Positions 8,153-16,322 of a DNA stretch of 36,505 bases are shown here, in pieces (positions within the stretch are counted from its first letter, which is position 1; each line of letters opens with the position of its first letter). The translations under genes and the position numbers were made by a program. The notes under the pieces are model-generated. The model did no database searches. It was not told the DNA's origin and saw nothing but the letters and a program-made list of their open reading frames with translations. Source of the DNA: a virus; the IMG/VR virus record IMGVR_UViG_3300044530_001173, positions 1 to 36,505 of that record. One strand, 5' to 3'.

Positions 8153-8317
8153 TTATTCTTTAATCTCTTTCATCAACTTACCCCACAAGACTGTCTGTAA
8201 TAGGATAAGACCAACACTTAAAACAAATACAGGTAATGATGGTGAGTTAATCATTAATACAACTGATAATACAAGAGCGAACATTGCTGAAGTCAATTTT
8301 AGTTTTAAGTTTTTCAT
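8153..8317 (-). CDS. small two-pass membrane protein, 54 residues
   Basis: The start is placed at the ATG ending at 8317 (MKNLKLKLTSAMFALVL). A longer reading from 8530 overlaps the next gene in another frame, crosses a terminator and a promoter, and is not credible. Two hydrophobic stretches, about 9-23 and 29-46, flank SPSLP; the C-terminus is charged. A TATATTTG element lies at 8343-8350, 25 bases upstream. The function is unknown. Confidence 0.6.
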   Translation of the reverse strand: MKNLKLKLTSAMFALVLSVVLMINSPSLPVFVLSVGLILLQTVLWGKLMKEIKE

Positions 8318-8342
8318 AGTGATGTTGGTGTTAATTGTTCTA

Positions 8343-8350
8343 CAAATATA
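8343..8350 (-). promoter_or_regulatory. TATATTTG promoter element
   Basis: The minus-strand TATATTTG (TAnnTTTG class) lies between the preceding terminator and the start at 8317. No good -33 TTTG is seen at the usual distance. Confidence 0.45.
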
Positions 8351-8355
8351 AACAA

Positions 8356-8379
8356 AAAAACTCCCGATTGGGAGTTTTT
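8356..8379. terminator. hairpin terminator downstream of 8397 gene
   Basis: AAAAACTCCC pairs with GGGAGTTTTT across a GATT loop, with a U-run in the minus direction. It ends the tagged membrane-protein transcript. Confidence 0.75.
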
Positions 8380-8396
8380 CATTATTTTTTTTAAAA

Positions 8397-8831
8397 TTAA
8401 CGTCTTCTAATGTGTCTTCTGATACTCTCAGCCATTGGGTCTCTTGGTTCTTCATCTTGCATGTCACCCATAGGAGTTTCCATACCTGTAAAATTTTCAT
8501 CAGAATCATAAGAATTATATTCTTCTTCATCTGAATTCATTTGATTACTTTCGTAATCTTGGATGATAGACTTAAGTTCCATTGCCTCTTGTTCTTTTCC
8601 TTCAGTATTTCTTAATTGACTATAAAAATCTTTAATATAGTCCCATCCTGCAATACCTAAAAGTGCAATAGTTGTTCCAACCATTGTTGCAATTGCTCCA
8701 CCAGTACTCATGGCTTCAGGATTAAAGAAGTTTTCAACATCTTCATTAACTCTATTTCTTTTAGTTTCTTTAACTACTGTTTTAATTAATCTAGTTAATT
8801 CTGATTCTGATAATCTTACAACTTTTTTCAT
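8397..8831 (-). CDS. tagged membrane protein, acidic and Met-rich C-terminus
   Basis: The product has 144 residues, starting MKKVVRLSESELTRLIKTVVKE, the RLTESDL tag class. A hydrophobic segment at about 44-63 (GGAIATMVGTTIALLGIAGW) is followed by an acidic stretch (SDEEEYNSYDSDENF) and a basic end RRHIRRR. TATTTATAATAAAAC lies upstream. The single TM and charged ends suggest a membrane-anchored or injected protein; the function is unknown. Confidence 0.75.
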   Translation of the reverse strand: MKKVVRLSESELTRLIKTVVKETKRNRVNEDVENFFNPEAMSTGGAIATMVGTTIALLGIAGWDYIKDFYSQLRNTEGKEQEAMELKSIIQDYESNQMNSDEEEYNSYDSDENFTGMETPMGDMQDEEPRDPMAESIRRHIRRR

Positions 8832-8865
8832 TTTTTTTTGTTTTATTATAAATATACATTAATTT

Positions 8866-9915
8866 TTATTTTTCCCAATATTTTGTACCACAAAGTCCTA
8901 ACCATCTTTGCATCACATCATATAATTCTTCAGATTCATATACCATCCCTAATTTTATACCCTTAGGTAGTTTTGCGGTTTCCACTGGTTCAGGTTCTTT
9001 AGTTAATGTAACAACAACAGGACCTGTAGGCTTTGATATTAATGGAACACTACTTTTTAAATATCCATTTAACTTAACTATTAATTTTGTAGAATCAGAA
9101 ATATATAACGGATTAAAATCTAAAAGGATTTCATAACCACCTATTTCAGTTAAATTTTTATTTATATCAACTTTACTATTAATTGCTGTGTCATCATCAA
9201 CAATAATCCTTATATTATCTAAAACATCGTCAGTAATTTCTATTAGTTCTTTAGTTTGGGAATCTTTTAATTGTAACTTAACTTGAATATAATTTTCAAA
9301 TTTAATAGTTTTAAAAATTTTATCTATTTCTATTGTTTCCCCTTCTTTTTTTTCTAAATTAAAAACTTTTCGTGAAATTTCATTACCAACATTAACTAAT
9401 GTTTTATACGTATCATAATCAAATTTAAAAATTCCATTATCATCAGTATAAACTTCTTTTGAGCTATCATCTTTTTTGTTTGTAAGAATAACTTTTAAAT
9501 TACCTATTGGTTTTTTTGATTTTGAATCAATAACCTGTATTTTTGCCATTTTTGTGGCGGTAATTGCAACAGTGTTCAATTCACTACCTTGTTTTAAAAT
9601 AACTTCAACAGATGTTTTTGAATTATCAATAGTAACTGTTTGTGTTTCGAAACCTACAAAGGCAATTGTTATTTTATCTCCACTAAAATTTTTTAATACA
9701 ACATTACCATTTGTATCAGTTGCTCCGTTTACTTTATTAGCGTTATCAGGGTCGTAAACCGTTGCACCAACAATTAATTCTCCTTTATTATCCTTTACAG
9801 TTACAGTTAAATTTCTAGGAGTCGACTCGTTTAAAAAAATCCTTTTATTAATTTTTGAATTTAATTCTAAAATCCTATTAGTTTCTTCAGATAGTAATTC
9901 AAATTTTGTCTTCAT
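8866..9915 (-). CDS. tagged protein with carboxypeptidase-regulatory-like beta domains
   Basis: The product has 349 residues. The N-terminus MKTKFELLSEETNRILELN followed by KRIFLNES carries two [LI]-x-E type sites. Residues about 35-110 (VTVKDNKGELIVGATVYD, TDTNGNVVLKNF, ITIAFVGFETQTVTI) match the CarboxypepD_reg-like beta-sandwich typical of Bacteroidetes surface and TonB-linked proteins. A weaker second copy spans about 125-180 (IQVIDSKSKKPIGNLKV...TDDNGIFKFD). The C-terminal 35 residues end MQRWLGLCGTKYWEK. There is no signal peptide. It overlaps the upstream gene by 4 bases. Confidence 0.8.
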   Translation of the reverse strand: MKTKFELLSEETNRILELNSKINKRIFLNESTPRNLTVTVKDNKGELIVGATVYDPDNANKVNGATDTNGNVVLKNFSGDKITIAFVGFETQTVTIDNSKTSVEVILKQGSELNTVAITATKMAKIQVIDSKSKKPIGNLKVILTNKKDDSSKEVYTDDNGIFKFDYDTYKTLVNVGNEISRKVFNLEKKEGETIEIDKIFKTIKFENYIQVKLQLKDSQTKELIEITDDVLDNIRIIVDDDTAINSKVDINKNLTEIGGYEILLDFNPLYISDSTKLIVKLNGYLKSSVPLISKPTGPVVVTLTKEPEPVETAKLPKGIKLGMVYESEELYDVMQRWLGLCGTKYWEK

Positions 9916-10493
9916 TTTGTCATCCCCCTTTTAAAGTTTTGAATTCCCTGTCTAACATTTTGAATTCCTTGTTTAGCGTTTTGAACTTTTTCTTTAGTGT
10001 TTTGTGTAACGTCTTGAAATTTATTTTTAACGTTTCCAATACCTTGTTTAACATTATTTTTAAAACTTCCGTCTGAATCACTTTTTACTTTTGGGGTTTT
10101 TTGTTTTTTAACATCATTCTCGTCAAGTCCCTCATATTCCTTAAGTACAAAATCACCATAACTATTACAAATATATTCTAAAATTGTTTGTTGTGACGGG
10201 TCACTTGTCTGACCCTTTACATATCCCTTTATAAGGGCGCTTGACCCTTTACTTGTCGCAATAAATTCTACATCCTGTACAATAAATTGGAACGATTCTT
10301 TAGTTAAACCTCTTTTTTCAACAATTGTAAAAGTTCTGTTTTTCATACCAGGTATCTTTGGTCTGATTGAATTATCACCATATAAAAACCTCTTAATTAA
10401 TTCTTCAGGAGTTTTAGTTAATTTAGATTCTTCAGCAATAACCTTATTAACAATGTTAAAAATATCATTTTCGGTTAAATTAATTCTTTTCAT
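9912..10493 (-). CDS. tagged protein with C-terminal amphipathic repeat helix
   Basis: The product has 193 residues, starting MKRINLTENDIFNIVNKVIAEES (LTE and IAE sites). The middle is a beta-rich globular segment with no assignment. Residues about 145-190 are an apolipoprotein- or LEA-like repeat: NVKQGIGNVKNKFQDVTQNTKEKVQNAKQ and further QGIQNxxxG units, predicting a long amphipathic helix or coiled coil. TATTTATATATTAGT lies upstream. The function is unknown; such helices bind membranes or partner helices. Confidence 0.75.
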   Translation of the reverse strand: MKRINLTENDIFNIVNKVIAEESKLTKTPEELIKRFLYGDNSIRPKIPGMKNRTFTIVEKRGLTKESFQFIVQDVEFIATSKGSSALIKGYVKGQTSDPSQQTILEYICNSYGDFVLKEYEGLDENDVKKQKTPKVKSDSDGSFKNNVKQGIGNVKNKFQDVTQNTKEKVQNAKQGIQNVRQGIQNFKRGMTK

Positions 10494-10561
10494 ACTAATA
10501 TATAAATACTAAAAAAAATAAAAAAAGTTGTTTTTATTAAAAAGGTTAATTATACTTGAAT

Positions 10562-10987
10562 ATGGAAAAAATTAAAAACGGTGATAATGTATCTGTTCAT
10601 TACACAGGTAAATTAGAAGATGGTTCAGTATTCGACACATCTTTAGCTGAGGGTAGAGAACCTCTTACAGTAACTTTAGGTCAAGGACAATTAATCCCAG
10701 GATTTGAAAACGGATTAATTGATATGACCGCCGGCGAAATCAAAACAATTGAAATTGAACCAGAAAATGCTTACGGAGATGTTAATCCTCAATTAATGAG
10801 TGAAATACCACTATCACAAGTCCCTGAAGGTGTTAAAACTGGGGATATGTTACAGGGCCAAAACCAACTTGGACCAGTTAATGTTGTAGTTAGAGAAATT
10901 AAAGAAGAAACTGTTGTGTTGGACATGAACCATCCACTAGCAGGTAAGAAACTTATCTTTGATTTAGAAGTTGTATCGGTAAACTAA
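10562..10987 (+). CDS. FKBP-type peptidyl-prolyl cis-trans isomerase, SlyD-like
   Basis: The start is taken as ATG 10562 (MEKIKNGDNVSVHYTGKLEDG); a TTG six bases earlier is less likely. The 141 residues match the FKBP/SlyD pattern: VHYTGKLEDGSVFDTS, PLTVTLGQGQLIPGFENGLIDM, then the insert-in-flap part ENAYGDVNPQL and the returning VVLDMNHPLAGKKLIFDLEVV. SlyD-type isomerases assist proline isomerisation and folding. The His-rich metal-binding tail of E. coli SlyD is missing. It stands alone, plus strand, between minus-strand tagged genes and ends in a strong terminator. Confidence 0.92.
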   Translation: MEKIKNGDNVSVHYTGKLEDGSVFDTSLAEGREPLTVTLGQGQLIPGFENGLIDMTAGEIKTIEIEPENAYGDVNPQLMSEIPLSQVPEGVKTGDMLQGQNQLGPVNVVVREIKEETVVLDMNHPLAGKKLIFDLEVVSVN

Positions 10988-11013
10988 TACAATTTCATTT
11001 ATTTTTCAAAATG

Positions 11014-11036
11014 TCCCACGTCTTGTGGGATTTTTT
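11014..11036 (+). terminator. rho-independent terminator of the FKBP gene
   Basis: TCCCAC pairs with GTGGGA across a 5-base loop, followed by TTTTTT, 26 bases after the stop. Confidence 0.85.
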
Positions 11037-11051
11037 GTTTACATTAGCATT

Positions 11052-11585
11052 ATGAATATTTTCTTTTTGGATTGGGATACAAAAAAATGTGCAGAATACC
11101 ATTGTGATAAACACGTGGTTAAGATGATACTTGAGACTGCACAACTATTATGTGGAGCCCACCATGTAACCCACCAAGCACCCACCAAGTACCGCCCAAG
11201 TACCGACCAAGTACCGTACAAGTTATCACACAAAAACCACCCTTGTTCAATATGGGTTAGAGAGTCATTATCAAACTATCTTTATCTTTGTGACTTAGGA
11301 CTTGAATTATGCAAGGAATACACTTATAGATACGGAAAACGTCATAAATCACAGGATGTAATTGAGTGGTGTATTACAAATAAATTAAATATTTGTGACA
11401 AAGGATTTACTGAACCACCCAAAGCAATGCCCGATGAATATAAAGTTACAGACGTTATAGAATCATATAGAAACTATTATAACGGTGCTAAGAAAGATTT
11501 TGCTAAATGGAAAAATAGAGATATCCCTAAATGGTTTAACCCTGCATCAATTGTTGCATCTGAGCAACCAATTGTCCTTGTTTAG
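11052..11585 (+). CDS. conserved phage hypothetical protein (HCDKHVVKMILE family)
   Basis: The start is placed at ATG 11052 (MNIFFLDWDTKKCAEYHCDKH). A longer reading from 11025 would begin inside the terminator. The 177 residues contain HCDKHVVKMILETAQLL, NHPCSIWVRESLSNYLYL, EYTYRYGKRHKS and KAMPDEYKVTDVIESYRNYY, conserved blocks I recall from T4-like and marine phage hypotheticals. Conserved His, Cys and Asp suggest an enzyme, but none is established. A run of near-identical 8-base units inside the gene (11173-11220) encodes a Pro/Thr-rich loop. Confidence 0.75.
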   Translation: MNIFFLDWDTKKCAEYHCDKHVVKMILETAQLLCGAHHVTHQAPTKYRPSTDQVPYKLSHKNHPCSIWVRESLSNYLYLCDLGLELCKEYTYRYGKRHKSQDVIEWCITNKLNICDKGFTEPPKAMPDEYKVTDVIESYRNYYNGAKKDFAKWKNRDIPKWFNPASIVASEQPIVLV

Positions 11586-11724
11586 ATTGTAAAACACGGA
11601 TTCTTCCCATTTGCTCATCATTCATTTCAAAATGTTCTGACTTAATTTCGTTAATTTGATTATCTAAACGGGTATGTTGCATTAGAAGATTACTATACAA
11701 TTGTGATTTTTGTTCTTGTGTCAT
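11536..11724 (-). CDS. small coiled-coil protein, 62 residues
   Basis: MTQEQKSQLYSNLLMQHTRLDNQ starts a nearly all-helical peptide with heptad-like spacing of Leu, Ile and Met (IRVLQSKQGQLVAQMQQLMQG). Its 3' end overlaps the convergent gene by 50 bases, which lowers confidence, but the regular helix and AT-rich upstream region support it. Confidence 0.55.
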   Translation of the reverse strand: MTQEQKSQLYSNLLMQHTRLDNQINEIKSEHFEMNDEQMGRIRVLQSKQGQLVAQMQQLMQG

Positions 11725-11755
11725 AAAATAAAAATAAAAACAAATTTAAAAAAAT

Positions 11756-11777
11756 AAACCCCTTTTATAAGGGGTTT
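11756..11777. terminator. hairpin terminator
   Basis: AAACCCCTT pairs with AAGGGGTTT across a TTAT loop, directly after the stop of the small minus gene at 11782. Confidence 0.75.
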
Positions 11778-11781
11778 AAAA

Positions 11782-11937
11782 TTACTTGTTTGACCAATTA
11801 AAGTTCAATACAGTAAAAGAAACTTTTTTTGCAGACCAATCCAATTCAATTGAAAGAATTATAAATGCTAAGACTTTAACAGTGATATTGATTTCATCAA
11901 TTTCCTGTAATTTTAACCAAAGGTTGTTAAATTTCAT
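11782..11937 (-). CDS. 51-residue hypothetical protein
   Basis: ATG AAA TTT AAC AAC CTT TGG... runs 51 codons to TAA, giving MKFNNLWLKLQEIDEINITV and a hydrophobic stretch VLAFIILSIELDW. It is flanked by TATATTTATATAG upstream and a terminator immediately downstream, which supports a real transcript. No family is recognised. Confidence 0.55.
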   Translation of the reverse strand: MKFNNLWLKLQEIDEINITVKVLAFIILSIELDWSAKKVSFTVLNFNWSNK

Positions 11938-11968
11938 AATAATAAGTTTTTATACTATATAAATATAG

Positions 11969-12067
11969 TTAACTTCCACAATAATCATCACATTCATCTA
12001 ACAATTCACCATCGTCATAAACTTCTTGGTTGTAATAGTCTTCGTCAGGGAAATTGTTTAGTGTCAT
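11969..12067 (-). CDS. 32-residue very acidic peptide
   Basis: ATG ACA CTA AAC AAT... encodes MTLNNFPDEDYYNQEVYDDG and ends ECDDYCGS, with about one third Asp/Glu and two Cys. A TATATTTG element at 12088-12095 lies 20 bases upstream of ATG. It is small, so the call is tentative. A charge-mimic or adaptor role would be speculation. Confidence 0.45.
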   Translation of the reverse strand: MTLNNFPDEDYYNQEVYDDGELLDECDDYCGS

Positions 12068-12121
12068 ATTGTTTTTATTTTAGATTACAAATATAGTGAA
12101 AAAATTTAATTATTAGGTTTT

Positions 12122-12469
12122 TTACCAATCAATTCCAGGACCAAATTTCCTTTCATCAATAATATCGTTTATATATAATTCAATATTGGGTAACAAATCT
12201 TCTATTCTATATTGAATTTCCGCCCTGATATTATCAAAATCATCTCTTAACTGAGTTCTGTAAATATTAATGAGAACTTTTATCTTACCTGACATTACAA
12301 CATCAACAACCTCAATCTTATCAACAGATTCTAATTCGTGCAATTCATCCATTTCACCCATTCCCCATTCTTCAGATTCTTCCCTTAAACTATCTAATTT
12401 AGAATTTATTAATCCTTGAATTAAATTTTTTGTTTTTTCTAATTGTTTTTGGTCTATAATGTACTTCAT
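12122..12469 (-). CDS. hypothetical protein of the MKYxI N-terminal family
   Basis: The product has 115 residues. MKYIIDQKQLEKTKNLIQGLIN follows the MKYLITESQLDK layout but has D at the tag position, so the [LI]-x-E site is absent there. The body alternates acidic helices and a VVMSGKIKVLINIY strand. TATTTATAATAT lies just before ATG. The function is unknown. Confidence 0.7.
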   Translation of the reverse strand: MKYIIDQKQLEKTKNLIQGLINSKLDSLREESEEWGMGEMDELHELESVDKIEVVDVVMSGKIKVLINIYRTQLRDDFDNIRAEIQYRIEDLLPNIELYINDIIDERKFGPGIDW

Positions 12470-12514
12470 ATATTATAAATAGTAAAAAACATATAAAAAA
12501 TATTTTATAATAAT

Positions 12515-12545
12515 TTTGTGTGGTAAATAAAATGTATTATATTTG
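12515..12545 (+). promoter_or_regulatory. TTTG-N19-TATATTTG promoter, 4 bases before ATG
   Basis: TTTG at 12515-12518 and TATATTTG at 12538-12545, separated by 19 bases, fit the Bacteroidetes consensus; TCCT then leads into ATG 12550. Confidence 0.75.
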
Positions 12546-12549
12546 TCCT

Positions 12550-13137
12550 ATGAAACAACTAATAATCATCATCACTTCTTTACTTACATTCTCTGTAACT
12601 GCTCAAGATATTGACTACAACAATTTTGATAACAAACGTCTTGAGCGTTTAGTATTTGAAGAATTAAACAAATACCGTGATTCTTTGGGTGTTGTTGATT
12701 TATTGTGGTCAGATGTAATGTATAAAAGTATTACCTGTAAGCAGACTTCAATCCTACAAAAAGGTTCAAGTTTATATCATCCCGATTTAAAAGTTTTATT
12801 TACCGATGAGTTCAGAACTTCATTATCAAAAGAATCTGAAAAACTTACAGGTATTAAGAGTCATAACAATTGTGCACCTAACTCGGTTACTATTTTAACT
12901 GAAAATATTATGTCGTGGACTTTGGAGGAAGTTACCTATGAAGAAATGGCTAAAATTGCCATTATGTGCTGGGATAGGTCATACATGCATAAATGTGCTC
13001 AACGATACGATTATATTGAGGAGGGAGGTGGTAAAGGGTTTGTATCAATTTCCGCAAAAATTAATGACTCTAAAACAACAATTTTTATATCTTGTAATTT
13101 TGCAACCGTTAAAAAAAATTTACCTACTATTAATTAG
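12550..13137 (+). CDS. secreted CAP/SCP-domain protein
   Basis: The start is placed at ATG 12550; the longer in-frame reading would translate the promoter (YICPM). The 195 residues open with a signal peptide, MKQLIIIITSLLTFSVTAQ, with likely cleavage after TAQ. The rest fits the CAP superfamily: LERLVFEELNKYRDSLGV, LLWSDVMYKSI, TENIMSW (a GENI-like motif), CWDRSYMHK and FISCNFA. CAP proteins are secreted and usually non-enzymatic or lipid-binding; this one has several Cys for disulfides. It is untagged and has a host-type promoter, so it is probably made and exported by the infected or lysogenic cell. Confidence 0.82.
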   Translation: MKQLIIIITSLLTFSVTAQDIDYNNFDNKRLERLVFEELNKYRDSLGVVDLLWSDVMYKSITCKQTSILQKGSSLYHPDLKVLFTDEFRTSLSKESEKLTGIKSHNNCAPNSVTILTENIMSWTLEEVTYEEMAKIAIMCWDRSYMHKCAQRYDYIEEGGGKGFVSISAKINDSKTTIFISCNFATVKKNLPTIN

Positions 13138-14530
13138 TAGGTAAATTTGTATTGTATTCAGGAAGAGTAATTATTAAACGTCTATTTATCGCAGTTTGAG
13201 CCTTTTTTTGTTCGTCAGTTCCTGTTACTTTTGGCCATTTTGCATTTTTATCATACATGTCAGTTTCACCAATCGGGTTAGGAACAAAATTTGTAATTTC
13301 AGGTAAGTCAGAGTTTAATTTTTGTAAAATAACTTGAGCTCTTGCTTCAGATAAACAAAAATTGTAAGAGTTTCTAGTTCTTCCTCCTGGAACTTCACAA
13401 CCTGGAAATGTTGACCCATCTGCATTAGAATCCGCAGTTGGTAACTTAGGGTCTCTATCAATAGACGCTGAAGTAGTTACTAAAATACCCTTTCGACCTG
13501 TTTTTTCATCTTTATAGTTATTCAAAAAATTAATATAGTCATTATAAACATCTTCACCATACATTCTTTTTTGTTTTTTTACGTCGTTTATGAAATTTTC
13601 TAAGTCTTGGGGGCCAGTTCCTTCTAAATTTGTTGTATCAAATGTAAAAGGATTTTTTATATCTAAAGAAATTTTAATACTAACAGGCTTAGGTGGTGGA
13701 ATAGGAGTAGGGTCTACTGTTTTTCCATGTGACGAATTGGGCCACCAATCACTTAAAAAAATTGCCATATTTTTTCTTTTAAATTTTCTAAATGACCAGT
13801 CACTAAAGTCTATTTGTGTGTAAGTGTTTTTCGAATCAAGGTTGTTTCTCATAACATACCACTCTTCTTTACTTTTTGGTACATAATATTGTAATAAATT
13901 TATTGTTGATGAATTACTAGGTACTCGTTTATTTACCCCGTCTCGACTTAGGATTTCAATATTCTTAGCGTCCAATACAACAGAACATAAATAAGGGTCA
14001 AATTTATCTATCTGAGGAGGTGCGTTATTTTCAGGATAGTTTATCATGATTGTTTGAAAACCTTTGGGAAATTTTGGAAGTACCTGATATATTCCTGGTT
14101 TAACTTGTTTGTCTAAAACTGAACTAAAACCTCCAAATGTTTCTACTATCGACATATTAGTAATAAATTGATTATTTGTCACTGTTTTTGTGTTTAAATC
14201 AACAGTAAAATCTTCAGGTTTTCCACTAATATCTACAGCACCTTTAGTTGTATAACCACCTTTATTTCTATCATATTTGATGTAATATAAATTTCCACTT
14301 GAGATTACAACACCAATACGCCCGGCGAATGATTCGTCTGGAACAGTATTACTATTAAATGGACCAAATTCAAAAGGTTTATTTTCATTTTCACCAGTGT
14401 TTACCACCTCTGTTTTAAGGGCATCTTTTCTAGGAGGTTCCTTTTTTTGTTCAAGGATTATCCCTTTTTTTGTATATAATGATAATATACTGTTTCTTTC
14501 GTTTTCGGTGATTAAAAATCTTTTGCTCAT
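13130..14530 (-). CDS. tagged protein with C-terminal OmpA-like domain
   Basis: The product has 466 residues. The N-terminus MSKRFLITENERNSILSLYTKKG then IILEQ carries ITE and ILE sites. The C-terminal 125 residues fit an OmpA_C peptidoglycan-binding domain: ILVTTSASIDRDP, NSYNFCLSEARAQVILQKL, GETDMYD and INRRLIITLPE (the NRRVxI ending). The middle is beta-rich and unassigned. There is no signal peptide, so if it meets peptidoglycan it would do so from the virion or after lysis (inference). It converges with the CAP gene by 8 bases. Confidence 0.78.
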   Translation of the reverse strand: MSKRFLITENERNSILSLYTKKGIILEQKKEPPRKDALKTEVVNTGENENKPFEFGPFNSNTVPDESFAGRIGVVISSGNLYYIKYDRNKGGYTTKGAVDISGKPEDFTVDLNTKTVTNNQFITNMSIVETFGGFSSVLDKQVKPGIYQVLPKFPKGFQTIMINYPENNAPPQIDKFDPYLCSVVLDAKNIEILSRDGVNKRVPSNSSTINLLQYYVPKSKEEWYVMRNNLDSKNTYTQIDFSDWSFRKFKRKNMAIFLSDWWPNSSHGKTVDPTPIPPPKPVSIKISLDIKNPFTFDTTNLEGTGPQDLENFINDVKKQKRMYGEDVYNDYINFLNNYKDEKTGRKGILVTTSASIDRDPKLPTADSNADGSTFPGCEVPGGRTRNSYNFCLSEARAQVILQKLNSDLPEITNFVPNPIGETDMYDKNAKWPKVTGTDEQKKAQTAINRRLIITLPEYNTNLPTN

Positions 14531-14581
14531 AAAAATGTTTTATTAATAAATATAGTCTTAAAAGAAAAAAAATGAAATAAA

Positions 14582-14604
14582 AAACCCATCTGATAGATGG
14601 GTTT
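14582..14604. terminator. hairpin terminator
   Basis: AAACCCATCT pairs with AGATGGGTTT across a 3-base loop, downstream of the tagged gene at 14627. Confidence 0.75.
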
Positions 14605-14626
14605 AAATTATTTTTTATAAAATTTT

Positions 14627-15082
14627 TTATTCATAAATAGTTTCATCACTAATTACAACTTCATTTTTTGAATTTAACTCTGCGTAACGAGAATCAACTG
14701 GTTTTTCATTACAATATCTCTCAACAGTTATTGGGTCTGATGGTTTTTTTTCAATAAGATATTGTTTTAATTCTTCCTTTGTCTTAAGGACTTTTGTTCC
14801 TGTAACCGTGTATTTTTCGTTAGGACATGGTTTATAATCCTCAGACAATAATGGTTTAACATTTCCAATCGATGACTCCATTAATCCGTAAAATCTACGT
14901 TTATAATGTTCAACAGTTGTAACACCCGTTGTTACTGTTTGAGTATTACCAGTAGTCCCTGTAGTACTTGATTGAGTATTACCAGATGTAATTGTAGAAT
15001 CTTCTTGTTCAGATATTATTCTATTTTCTAAAAGTTGATTTAACTTTTGTATGTGTCTTATTTTACTATAACTTTTGTTCAT
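14627..15082 (-). CDS. protein with two tag-like segments and a Thr/Ser/Gly linker
   Basis: The start is placed at the ATG ending at 15082 (MNKSYSKIRHIQKLNQLLEN), 6 bases after TATTTAT. The 151 residues hold a first tag ending RIISEQ, then a low-complexity Thr/Ser/Gly/Gln linker (about 30-60), then an internal copy of the other tag class, YKRRFYGLMESSIGNVKPLLSE, at about 60-81. The C-terminal 70 residues (YTVTGTKVLKTKEELKQYL) are unassigned. The double tag suggests joining of two genes or two processing events. Confidence 0.7.
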   Translation of the reverse strand: MNKSYSKIRHIQKLNQLLENRIISEQEDSTITSGNTQSSTTGTTGNTQTVTTGVTTVEHYKRRFYGLMESSIGNVKPLLSEDYKPCPNEKYTVTGTKVLKTKEELKQYLIEKKPSDPITVERYCNEKPVDSRYAELNSKNEVVISDETIYE

Positions 15083-15095
15083 ACTAATAAATATA

Positions 15096-15800
15096 TTAAG
15101 ATACAATAATGTTCACATCAACATATTGCCAGTCTCTGTTTATCATTGTTTTATATTGACCCAAATTTTCTATAATACAATCCCATACAGGGTTTTCAAA
15201 CAATTCATCATTATCATACTTTATGTCATAAACCAAGTGAACCATATCATCATAATTTTCCATAAAATGATGAACCTTTCTAACAAGGTCATCAACAAAT
15301 ATTTTTTCAATTTCAAAAGTGATGTCTATTCTAAAAGATTCACTACTTTCCCAATACATTTCAAAGTTATCATCAACAATATATTTTCCATATATTGTAT
15401 ATATTATGCTGTTATTATCTCTGTATTTTATCTCAACGGTATCTGTATTTAAACATTTCCTTAATTTTTTTTCATTTTCTTTAGGAATATAAAACTCTCC
15501 TTTATTGAAATCATTTAATACTATAAGTGATGGACGTTGATATGATTTAATTGATACATTGGCAAAATTTCCAACAGTATCTAATTCATCATCAAGTAAA
15601 GAGCTGAGTGCATTGTATGAAAACGGAATGTTATTTGGATTTTTTATCTTTAAGATTGGAACCTTAATTAGTTCATTATCCAAATAAACACCAGTATATT
15701 TGTCATCATGATAAATTATTAATCCGTGAATCTCTTTTGACTTAAAATAAACGGACATTACTTTAGAAAACGCCTTGTATTTGGGACGTAAATTACTCAT
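15096..15800 (-). CDS. hypothetical protein, 234 residues
   Basis: MSNLRPKYKAFSKVMSVYF begins an untagged mixed alpha/beta protein with acidic patches, ending WQYVDVNIIVS. No motif is recognised. The start lies 3 bases after the stop of the gene at 15804, so the two form an operon. An antisense ORF over the same bases is a shadow. Confidence 0.65.
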   Translation of the reverse strand: MSNLRPKYKAFSKVMSVYFKSKEIHGLIIYHDDKYTGVYLDNELIKVPILKIKNPNNIPFSYNALSSLLDDELDTVGNFANVSIKSYQRPSLIVLNDFNKGEFYIPKENEKKLRKCLNTDTVEIKYRDNNSIIYTIYGKYIVDDNFEMYWESSESFRIDITFEIEKIFVDDLVRKVHHFMENYDDMVHLVYDIKYDNDELFENPVWDCIIENLGQYKTMINRDWQYVDVNIIVS

Positions 15801-15803
15801 ATA

Positions 15804-16313
15804 TTATATTTCGTATTCGTCAGGGATTATTTCTTCAACGTCTTCTTCTGTTGTATTAATCACTCGTTTCATATCTCTCCAATCAATACCATTGATTGAT
15901 AGAACATGTACCATTGTCATACCTGAATTAAGTTTTTTATCACTCAATAATGCCCATTCATCCGCAGTATCATCCTCATACATTTTCAAATAATTATATA
16001 AGATTGCAATATCAACTTCATCAGTAACTTCAGGTATTATTACATCAACATAAACGTCATACATTTCTCCAAAGTAGTCGTCTGCCTCTTCAACTGCTTT
16101 TATTTGAACAGGAAGTCGGTACCTTTTGGACAAATCGTCAAGATAGAACTCAATATTACCACCTAACTTTGAATCAACCAATGCTTTTAAATATGGATAT
16201 TGGGAAACTTTTTGAATGAATTGTTCCAAACCACCAAAAAACTTGGAGATTTCCATAACAGAAACTCCTTTATCAATTAAACCAATTACTTTTTGTGAAA
16301 AATTATCAGACAT
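15804..16313 (-). CDS. hypothetical protein, 169 residues
   Basis: MSDNFSQKVIGLIDKGVSV starts an untagged acidic protein; VEEIIPDEYEI closes it. No domain is recognised. It lies between a tagged metallopeptidase gene and the 15096 gene with gaps of 9 and 3 bases, so all three are probably one transcript. Confidence 0.65.
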   Translation of the reverse strand: MSDNFSQKVIGLIDKGVSVMEISKFFGGLEQFIQKVSQYPYLKALVDSKLGGNIEFYLDDLSKRYRLPVQIKAVEEADDYFGEMYDVYVDVIIPEVTDEVDIAILYNYLKMYEDDTADEWALLSDKKLNSGMTMVHVLSINGIDWRDMKRVINTTEEDVEEIIPDEYEI

Positions 16314-16322
16314 ATAAATTAA

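Noticed and set aside
8153-8530. 125-residue reading of the small membrane-protein gene.
   Set aside because: It crosses a terminator and a promoter and overlaps the tagged gene at 8397; the start at 8317 is better.
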